Assembly (NCBI GenBank): GCA_964360255.1
Contig: CAYHVK010000006.1
Coordinates: 1-64,000 of the forward strand
Source of the DNA: CAYHVK01 sp964360255
GTDB taxonomy: Bacteria > Bdellovibrionota > Bdellovibrionia > Bdellovibrionales > UBA1609
DNA length: 64,000 bases
Direction: 5' to 3'
Program-made: the position numbers and the translations under genes
Shown here: piece after piece, positions 57,911-64,000 of the stretch
Position numbering within the stretch: position 1 is the first letter of the stretch
Layout of the letters: each line of letters begins with the position of its first letter
The notes under the pieces: model-generated
The model's database searches: none
What the model saw: only the letters and a program-made list of their open reading frames with translations
Told to the model about the DNA's origin: nothing

Positions 57911-59326
57911 CTAGAACTCAGCTTCGTTGTCTTGGCGAAGGCCTTTTTTCTTAATTTTCTCAACGAGAGTTGTGCGGTTGAGTTTAAGTAGAAGAGCCGC
58001 TTGGTTACGGTTCCAGCCAGTTTTCTCAAGAGCCCGCATAATTAATGCATTCTCATAAGCATCAACAGCTGAGTTGAAGTCTAAACCATCATCGCTGATA
58101 TCAAGTGATCTAGAAGCCGGTGATCCGGTCACTGTCATTGAAGACATCGTGCCTCTATAGCGCTCTGGTAGATCAACTACATCGACTACGCCGCCACCTT
58201 TTAAGATCGCGAGACGCTCCACTAGATTTTCTAACTCACGAATATTACCTGGCCAGTTGTACTTCATTAAGTAATCCATAGCCGCTGGCGTAATACCAGA
58301 GAGCTTCTCGCTGCGCTCTTGGTTGAAGAGCTCCATAAAGAAGTGAAAAAGTAGTGGAATATCAGTGCGACGCTCGCGAAGTGCCGGGATGTGAATCGGA
58401 ATCACATTCAAGCGATAGAAAAGATCTTCTCTGAATTTGCTATCACGAACGGCGTGTTCAAGATTCACGTTAGTGGCCGCGATAACACGAACATCACTTG
58501 TGAAAGTCTTTGTGCTACCAACAGGTTCAAAGCGACGCTCTTGAAGAACGCGAAGAAGCTTCACTTGAAGGTGAGAGTTCATATCGCCAATTTCATCTAA
58601 GAAAACTGAACCACCGTTAGCCATCTCGAAACGTCCAATGCGGTTTGAAATGGCACCAGTGAAGGCACCTTTAATGTGACCGAATAATTCAGACTCCATC
58701 AGCTCACCCGGAATGGCGCCGCAGTTAATAGGCACAAAGGGTTGGGCCGAGCGGGCTGAGTTGTAGTGAATCGCTTTAGCTACGAGTTCTTTACCTGTAC
58801 CGCTCTCACCAGTGATGAGAACTGTAGAGTCAGAACCTGATACGCGCTCGATGAGTTCAAGCACGCGTAAGATCGCATCGCTTTGGCCAATAATATTGTC
58901 AAAGCGATATTTGCGGTGAAGAGCCGCGCGGAGGTGCTGATTCTCTTGTTCTAATTTTTTATGAGAAAGAGTGCGATCGATCAAATTGAGAACTTCATCG
59001 AGCTCAAAAGGTTTAGTGATGAAATGCTCTGCTCCTGATTTTGTCGCGCGAATAGCTGACTCAATAGTGCCGAAGCCGGTGAGAACGATAAACTGAGTGG
59101 CAGGATTATTGCGCTTGAGCTCGGTCATCAGGTCGATACCGTCGCCATCTGGCAAACGGAGGTCAACGAGTACGAGATCAGCAGGGCGCTCTGATTGTCC
59201 TAACTGAATGGCTTCTTTCATAGAACTAGAAGTAATAACTTGAAAACCTTTTCGATCAAGCGCGCGAAAAAGCGCTGTACGTAAAGATGTATCGTCATCC
59301 ACTATCATGATTCTTGGCATTTGCAT
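57911..59326 (-). CDS. NtrC-family sigma-54-dependent response regulator
   Basis: 471 aa from ATG 59326 (AAGGAAG upstream). REC domain (MIVDDDTSLRTALFRAL, phospho-Asp near 54 in LVLVDLRLPDGDG), AAA+ domain with Walker A GESGTGKE, the GAFTGA sigma-54 loop (about 222), GSVFLDEIGDMN, and a Fis-type HTH (ALEKTGWNRNQAALLLKLNRTTL). It activates sigma-54 promoters after phosphorylation. The kinase gene lies 178 nt upstream on the same strand. No sigma-54 promoter was recognised in the window. Confidence 0.95.
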   Translation of the reverse strand: MQMPRIMIVDDDTSLRTALFRALDRKGFQVITSSSMKEAIQLGQSERPADLVLVDLRLPDGDGIDLMTELKRNNPATQFIVLTGFGTIESAIRATKSGAEHFITKPFELDEVLNLIDRTLSHKKLEQENQHLRAALHRKYRFDNIIGQSDAILRVLELIERVSGSDSTVLITGESGTGKELVAKAIHYNSARSAQPFVPINCGAIPGELMESELFGHIKGAFTGAISNRIGRFEMANGGSVFLDEIGDMNSHLQVKLLRVLQERRFEPVGSTKTFTSDVRVIAATNVNLEHAVRDSKFREDLFYRLNVIPIHIPALRERRTDIPLLFHFFMELFNQERSEKLSGITPAAMDYLMKYNWPGNIRELENLVERLAILKGGGVVDVVDLPERYRGTMSSMTVTGSPASRSLDISDDGLDFNSAVDAYENALIMRALEKTGWNRNQAALLLKLNRTTLVEKIKKKGLRQDNEAEF

Positions 59327-59504
59327 CTGTCTTCCTTCCATGGCCGGCTGGTGCAAGCCCCGCGAAAATTTAGCGTAACTTAACTAACACTCGCAGGGTT
59401 CGTGGGACTTAGTTTTCTAAGTTCGTCCCCACAGTTAAAGTGTAGGGGCGAGCTTTTGGCACTGTCAAATTTTCGAGCCAAAGTTTTGGCTGAAAACCCA
59501 GAAA

Positions 59505-61217
59505 CTAGACTGACGTGAGAGCAATTTTTACCTGTGTCCCCATCTTAGGCTGGGAATAGATTTCGATGCGACCATTGTGATCGTCAACAATCTTGTAAGC
59601 CAGTGTCAAACCAAGTCCCTGGTTTCTTCTACGACTCTTTGTGGAGAAGAGTGGGTTAAAAATTTTGTTTTGATTCTCGAGACTTATGCCAACTCCGTTG
59701 TCGCTGATGTTCAGGAAGACTTGGTCTTTTTCTAGGCGCAAATCGATTTGAATGTGACCTTTGTACCGTGGGTTTTCGGTTAATTGCTCGGATACGGCTT
59801 CAAAAGAATTCTGCAAAAAGTGACTGATTGCTTGCGCCAAAAGATTGGAATGCCCCATGATTTTGACAGGGTGCTCAGGCCATAACATTTGTACTGTAAC
59901 GCCAAGCGATCTTGCTTGTAGTTCAGTGATTTTTAGGGCCTGTCTTACAACATCACGAAGGTCGACTTCAGCGATGGCCTGTGAATCGTGCTGACGTGTA
60001 AAGCCCAAAAGATTTTCGACGATCTCTTTGCAGCGCTGACCGGCTTGCTCCATCTCGACAATATCGGCGTAAATGGCATCGTCTTTTTTCAAATCCATTT
60101 TCAAAAGCTGTAGAAAAGAAATCATTCCGCCCAATGGATTATTCAGTTCATGGGCGATGCTCGAGCCGATGGTGCCGATTTCAGCCATTTTGGCCGACTC
60201 AAAAATCTGTTTCTGAATTTTCTGTTGATCAGTAATGTCGCGAAAGAGAATCATAAAAATCGAATCTGGCTGTATCCGCTGAGCTGAGACTTCATAAGTG
60301 CGGGGAGGCTCATTGCCGCGACTGATTTTCTGCACTTTAAAGGTCTGATCGGGCCGAGCTTGGCTTTCGATGATTTTAGCAGAGAGATCTTGCGTGGCCG
60401 CTGAGGCTCCGAAAAAGGAGTAGAAGCAGTTTGAGCCGATGAGTGATTTATAACTGAGGCCGCTAGCTTTAGCGAAGGCTGAATTCGTGCGTGAGATTTT
60501 GAAATTTTCATCTGTTAAGCAAAGCGGTTCAGAGATCGCATCGAAGGTGCTCTCCCACTGTTGCTTGAGACTTTCGGCTTGATCGAGCTTAGTGAGACGG
60601 TCAATAGCCAGGGCCACGCCATCAGCCACTTGTAAAAGTAGATCATTTTCAGATTTTGAAAATGGCCTCTCTTTCGCGCGCGCGAATATAATTTTACCGA
60701 ATTGAGTCTGCCCAATTATAAGTGCCGCTTTAAAGAGGCTGAGGTGCCCGTAACGATCGAGTTGGGCCTCCATATGTTCGTGGTAGCGAAAGAAAATACG
60801 GCACCACTCAAGGTCAAGGGTGTCTTTCAGCGCGCGCAAGAGAAGAGACTCAACATCACCAATAGAATTCGCTGTATGTACGGCCACGAGGGCTTGGTGC
60901 AGACTTTCGACCTGGCGATTGAGAGTGATGATACGTTTATTCGCACGCTCACGACTTTTCTGAGTTTTGCCCTCTTGAGGAGCCGACTCAAATTTAAGCC
61001 GCTCAATTTCAGCGCTGTCGAAAGTCTCTAAGATTTTGACCACGTTTTGCAATTGAGAAAGTTCTTTGAGCAAGGCGAAAGAAGGATTTTTAGAAATCAC
61101 AACTTTCGGATTCTCGGCGGATTTTTTTGCCAGCTCTTTAAGGCGAGTCCGCGTCTCGGTGTCGAGATCGTTCGGGAGCTCAATGATCATGAGAGAATCT
61201 TTCGATTCTTCAATCAT
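59505..61217 (-). CDS. Soluble histidine kinase (GAF-PAS-HisKA-HATPase)
   Basis: 570 aa, no membrane helix. N-terminal region (IIELPNDLDTETRTRLKELAKK), coiled coil, GAF-like domain (about 110-210; ALKDTLDLEWCRIFFRYHEHMEAQ), PAS domain (230-320; FDAISEPLCLTDENFKISRTNSAFAKASG), HisKA with SSIAHELNNPLGGMI (His about 356) and HATPase_c (GRIEIYSQ end; NQGLGLTLAYKIV). It is the probable partner of the NtrC-type regulator next to it. The start overlaps the stop of the mpaA-like gene (ATGA), tying signal transduction to muropeptide trimming. Confidence 0.93.
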   Translation of the reverse strand: MIEESKDSLMIIELPNDLDTETRTRLKELAKKSAENPKVVISKNPSFALLKELSQLQNVVKILETFDSAEIERLKFESAPQEGKTQKSRERANKRIITLNRQVESLHQALVAVHTANSIGDVESLLLRALKDTLDLEWCRIFFRYHEHMEAQLDRYGHLSLFKAALIIGQTQFGKIIFARAKERPFSKSENDLLLQVADGVALAIDRLTKLDQAESLKQQWESTFDAISEPLCLTDENFKISRTNSAFAKASGLSYKSLIGSNCFYSFFGASAATQDLSAKIIESQARPDQTFKVQKISRGNEPPRTYEVSAQRIQPDSIFMILFRDITDQQKIQKQIFESAKMAEIGTIGSSIAHELNNPLGGMISFLQLLKMDLKKDDAIYADIVEMEQAGQRCKEIVENLLGFTRQHDSQAIAEVDLRDVVRQALKITELQARSLGVTVQMLWPEHPVKIMGHSNLLAQAISHFLQNSFEAVSEQLTENPRYKGHIQIDLRLEKDQVFLNISDNGVGISLENQNKIFNPLFSTKSRRRNQGLGLTLAYKIVDDHNGRIEIYSQPKMGTQVKIALTSV

Positions 61218-61903
61218 GCAAGCCCTAGCGTGTGGGGTTCAGTCACAAGTTTGATCAGCGCTTCAGAAAAACGGGGCCAGCACTCTTCACGTGGAGTTGG
61301 ATTTTTTTCTTCGGTGCAAATGATTGGAATTTTATGATCGAACCAAGCGTACTGACTTAAGCTTCCTGGTGTCGGATAACCAATGTCATCTTGTACATTG
61401 TAACCACTGACTTTGCCTAAAAGCTCAGCTGTCGGCAGAGCGGGCTCGCCAGCGTAAACTACGCAAGGATCCCATGAGTGAAAGTGAATGATAAGGCGGG
61501 GTTTGTTGGCCGTGATCCATTTTACAAGATTTGAAATTTCGCTCTCGCTGCCAGGGTTCGGTCCTGGATAGTAGCGCTCAGCTTTTGTGTACGAAGACCA
61601 GTCGGTGCTCGGGTAGTTGCGATTCAAATCAACTTTGTTTCCGTTCCAGCGAACGCCGCGTAAGTAACCGTCGGGATTTAAGCAAGGTATGAGAGCCCAA
61701 GGTAATCTTGTTTTTTTTGCCGAGACACTGTCGCTTTTAAGCCACTCGAGAAGAGATTCTGCTAATGCTACGCCCTCAGGCTCATCACCGTGGACGCCGC
61801 CCATAAATAAAACCGGGCGTTGCAAGTTTTCTTCTGATTGAAACATCGGAATGTTTCTTTTTTCTGCAGATAGAGACCAATTTAGATTTTCGATAATTGC
61901 CAT
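61214..61903 (-). CDS. M14-type carboxypeptidase, murein-peptide amidase MpaA-like
   Basis: 229 aa from ATG 61903; the frame to 61936 overlaps the glmU start. GGVHGDEPEG gives the zinc His and Glu, LIPCLNPDGYLRGVRWNGNK and VDLNRNYPS the substrate-binding Asn-Arg, IIHFHSWDP the third His and IICTEEKNPTPRE the catalytic Glu. This set matches MpaA, which cleaves the gamma-D-Glu-meso-A2pm bond of murein tripeptide during recycling; some homologues act on other peptides. No signal peptide, so cytoplasmic. It opens the minus-strand operon with the kinase and NtrC-type genes, 31 bp from glmU. Confidence 0.88.
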   Translation of the reverse strand: MAIIENLNWSLSAEKRNIPMFQSEENLQRPVLFMGGVHGDEPEGVALAESLLEWLKSDSVSAKKTRLPWALIPCLNPDGYLRGVRWNGNKVDLNRNYPSTDWSSYTKAERYYPGPNPGSESEISNLVKWITANKPRLIIHFHSWDPCVVYAGEPALPTAELLGKVSGYNVQDDIGYPTPGSLSQYAWFDHKIPIICTEEKNPTPREECWPRFSEALIKLVTEPHTLGLA

Positions 61904-61934
61904 AATTTTTATTGTAGGGTAATTCTCATACACC

Positions 61935-63344
61935 ATGAAGAAATCTTATTTTTCTGTGATTATTTTGGCGGCGGGTCGAGGCGTGAGAATGGCTTCAGCT
62001 TTGCCGAAGGTTCTCCACCCCGTTGCCGGCTCGCCTATGGTTTTAAGGGTTTTAGAGCAATGTCGTAAAGCCGGTGCCGGTGAGATTCGCGTTGTTGTAG
62101 GTTTCGGAGAAGCTTTAGTTCGCCAAGTGGTTGAGCCATCAGGCGGAGTTTGTTTTCGCCAGGTCGATCAAAAAGGCACGGGTGATGCGGTGCGCGCCGC
62201 TCAACCAGAAACTTTAGAGGGCCCGGTTCTAATTTTAAATGGCGATCATCCTTTGATCGAAGCCGAAGATATTAAAAAAATTGTCGAGAACTTCAAAGAG
62301 ACTTCAAAAGATATCACACTGGTTACAGCTCGTTTGAAAACGCCAGGCAGTTATGGCCGTATCGTTCGCCAAGGGGGAGACGTTCGCGCCATCGTTGAAG
62401 CGAAAGATGCCTCTGCAGACACTTTAAAAATCAAAGAAGTGAACACCGGCATCTATATGCTGGATGCCAAACTTCTGAATAAACTTTTGCCACTCGTGCA
62501 AAATAAAAATGCCCAAGGTGAATACTACCTCACTGATATTATTTCTCTCGGAATGGAGAGCGGCACTAAAGTGAACGGTCTTGTACTGAATTCACGTGTG
62601 GCAACAGGTGTAAATTCTCAAGCGGAGCTTTCAAAGGCCACGGGCCGAGTTTACGCACGTAAAGCGAAACAGCTTCTTGATGCGGGAGTTATGATTATTG
62701 ATCCGAAGAACACTTACATTGAAGATTCGGTAGAAGTGGGCGCTTCAACGGTCATTTACCCAGGATGTTTTTTAAAAGGCCGAACTAAGATTGGTCAGTT
62801 CTGCGTATTAGAGCCGAATTGTTTTATCAATCACGCTTTGATTGAAGACAGTGTGCAAATTCGCGCCGGTTCGTATTTCGAAGAGTGCGAAGTTAAAACT
62901 AAAGCGGTCGTTGGCCCCTATGCGCGCCTTCGACCTGAAACTGTGATTGGTCGCGAAGCCCATATCGGTAATTTCGTAGAACTGAAAAAAGTGAAGTTCG
63001 GTGATAAAGCAAAAGCCAACCATCTCACTTACCTCGGCGATGCCGAAATTGGCGAAGGCACAAATATCGGCTGCGGCACGATCACTTGTAACTACGCAGT
63101 TGATCGCAAGAAATATAAAACTATTATCGGCAAAAATGTTTTTGTCGGCAGTGACTCGCAATTTATTGCGCCAGTTACGATTGGCGATAACGCCGTTATC
63201 GGTTCAGGTTCAACTATCACTAAAGATGTGCCGGCTAACGCCTTAGGCGTGGCCCGTGCCAAACAGTTCGTCAAAGAAGGTTATGTTCCGTCTGCTGATG
63301 AGGCTACGGTTGACGAAGAGAAGCCTGAGTCGACAAAAAATTAA
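61935..63344 (+). CDS. glmU: Bifunctional UDP-GlcNAc pyrophosphorylase / GlcN-1-P acetyltransferase
   Basis: 469 aa. N-terminal uridylyltransferase domain (ILAAGRGVRMASALPKVLHPVAG, VLILNGDHPLI, VNTGIYMLD) and C-terminal left-handed beta-helix acyltransferase (GCFLKGRTKIGQFCVLEPNC, TYLGDAEIGEGTNIGCGTIT, FVGSDSQFIAPVTIGDNAVI). It makes UDP-GlcNAc for murein and lipid A. glmS follows after 11 nt, so amino-sugar supply is one transcript. Confidence 0.96.
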   Translation: MKKSYFSVIILAAGRGVRMASALPKVLHPVAGSPMVLRVLEQCRKAGAGEIRVVVGFGEALVRQVVEPSGGVCFRQVDQKGTGDAVRAAQPETLEGPVLILNGDHPLIEAEDIKKIVENFKETSKDITLVTARLKTPGSYGRIVRQGGDVRAIVEAKDASADTLKIKEVNTGIYMLDAKLLNKLLPLVQNKNAQGEYYLTDIISLGMESGTKVNGLVLNSRVATGVNSQAELSKATGRVYARKAKQLLDAGVMIIDPKNTYIEDSVEVGASTVIYPGCFLKGRTKIGQFCVLEPNCFINHALIEDSVQIRAGSYFEECEVKTKAVVGPYARLRPETVIGREAHIGNFVELKKVKFGDKAKANHLTYLGDAEIGEGTNIGCGTITCNYAVDRKKYKTIIGKNVFVGSDSQFIAPVTIGDNAVIGSGSTITKDVPANALGVARAKQFVKEGYVPSADEATVDEEKPESTKN

Positions 63345-63355
63345 GGAATTATTTT

Positions 63356-64000
63356 ATGTGCGGAATCGTTGGCTATTACGGCCCGAAAAATCCTAAAGAT
63401 GTTATTGTTGGCGGCCTCAAGTGCCTTGAGTACCGCGGTTATGACAGCGCCGGTGTTGCTATTTTGCATAAAGGCGAATTCAAAAGAGTTCGCGCCGAAG
63501 GTAAGCTTGGAAATCTTGAGGCCAAATTAAAAGGTGAAGAGTTTGATGGCCATCTTGGTATTGGTCACACGCGCTGGGCGACTCATGGTGCGCCAGTCGA
63601 GCGTAATGCTCACCCTCATATGGTGGGCTCGGTGAGTGTCGTTCACAACGGTATTATCGAAAACTACATGGAGCTGAAAGAAGAGCTCGGTGCCGGTACA
63701 AAATTTGAATCTGATACAGATACAGAGCTTATCGCTCACTTGATGAACGGCGAAATTAAAAAAGGCTCGGGGTTATTTAAGGGCGTACAAAATATTTTGC
63801 CTCGCTTGCGCGGCGCCTATTCAGTACTAGTCGTAACGAAAGACCAGCCCGATGAGATGGTGGCCTTTAAAAATGGTCCGCCGCTTATTATCGGTATCGC
63901 TGACGATTCGGTTGTAGTGGCGAGTGACGTACAAGCCATCTTGCCTTATACAAATAAGATTATTTATCTCGACGATCACGAAGTGGCTCATGTTAAGGGC
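63356..64000 (+). CDS. glmS: Glucosamine-6-phosphate synthase, 5' part
   Basis: Runs off the right edge; 215 codons visible. It starts MCGIVGYYG, with Cys2 as the glutaminase nucleophile after Met removal, followed by GLKCLEYRGYDSAGVAI, HTRWATHG, VVHNGIIENYMELKEEL and FESDTDTELIAHL, all of the class II amidotransferase domain. The sugar-isomerase half lies outside. It makes GlcN-6-P from Fru-6-P and Gln, feeding GlmU. AAGGAAT upstream. Confidence 0.96.
   Translation, partial: MCGIVGYYGPKNPKDVIVGGLKCLEYRGYDSAGVAILHKGEFKRVRAEGKLGNLEAKLKGEEFDGHLGIGHTRWATHGAPVERNAHPHMVGSVSVVHNGIIENYMELKEELGAGTKFESDTDTELIAHLMNGEIKKGSGLFKGVQNILPRLRGAYSVLVVTKDQPDEMVAFKNGPPLIIGIADDSVVVASDVQAILPYTNKIIYLDDHEVAHVKG

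Noticed and set aside
1..64000. tRNA or rRNA genes
   Set aside because: No T-loop or cloverleaf-like sequence was found in the intergenic stretches by eye; a covariance-model scan would settle it.

Overview
The window looks like chromosomal DNA of a moderately AT-rich, flagellated Gram-negative bacterium, most likely a member of the Bdellovibrionota (Bdellovibrio-like). The pointers are a maf-yggS-proC-divIVA run, Tad-type pilus genes with several FHA proteins, two adjacent flagellin genes, many secreted proteins of unknown family, and a murein-peptide amidase tied to a two-component pair. This placement rests on gene content and protein resemblance, not on a search. There is one short run of unknown bases (44645-44654). 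I see no tRNA, rRNA, CRISPR array, transposase or prophage module.

Layout. 1-5.4 kb (minus): the end of a Tad (type IVc pilus) operon, tadC, a DUF192 gene and three FHA-domain membrane proteins. 5.4-8.3 kb (plus): maf, yggS, proC, divIVA. 8.3-13 kb: secreted proteins including an HExxH candidate protease, an SDR, a MAPEG protein, a coiled-coil membrane protein, an outer-membrane barrel and a 100-bp element with 23-bp inverted ends. 12.7-17 kb (plus): an MFS transporter fused to a rhodanese-like domain, then valS. 17-24 kb: Sua5/TsaC, a 2OG-Fe(II) oxygenase, a GDPD, and secreted or membrane proteins of unknown function. 24-27.2 kb (minus): a compact operon of a membrane protein, a B12-binding radical SAM enzyme, a DUF3050 protein and a TetR regulator.

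27.2-31.7 kb (plus): a STAS-like zinc-ribbon protein, RNase R and a UbiB-type kinase; the last two overlap by 170 nt in different frames. 31.9-38.4 kb: a signalling island with a porin-like protein, a PstS-like periplasmic protein, a PAS histidine kinase, a REC-histidine kinase, REC-PilZ, and a convergent REC-HD-GYP. 38.6-41 kb (minus): two flagellins with hairpin-rich leaders and trailers, plus a 27-codon membrane-peptide gene behind the second. 41.5-47.1 kb: a block of secreted proteins without recognisable families, one built of Ala/Lys and Asn-Ser-Gly-Asn repeats. 47.2-54.2 kb: folA-thyA, an HD phosphohydrolase, an alpha/beta hydrolase, a degenerate SDR and purD. 54.3-57 kb: a large lipoprotein bounded by short direct repeats. 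56.7-59.3 kb: a divergent XRE / XRE-S24 regulator pair, with a perfect 68-bp palindrome filling the gap to a convergent NtrC-type regulator. 57.9-64 kb: an mpaA-like amidase, its histidine kinase and the sigma-54 activator on the minus strand, and glmU-glmS on the plus strand.

How it fits together. Several parts deal with the cell envelope: amino-sugar synthesis (glmS, glmU), muropeptide trimming (MpaA-like) linked to a sigma-54 circuit, DivIVA, Tad pili, flagellins and a c-di-GMP-flavoured sensory island beside the flagellin genes. Packing is tight. Many co-directional genes overlap by ATGA, four convergent pairs share a TTAA/CTAA stop overlap, and several divergent pairs are only 8-31 bp apart. 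The best candidates for undescribed biology are the radical SAM/DUF3050 operon, the porin-PBP-kinase-PilZ-HD-GYP island, the flagellin-linked micropeptide and a three-member family of secreted coiled-coil membrane proteins.
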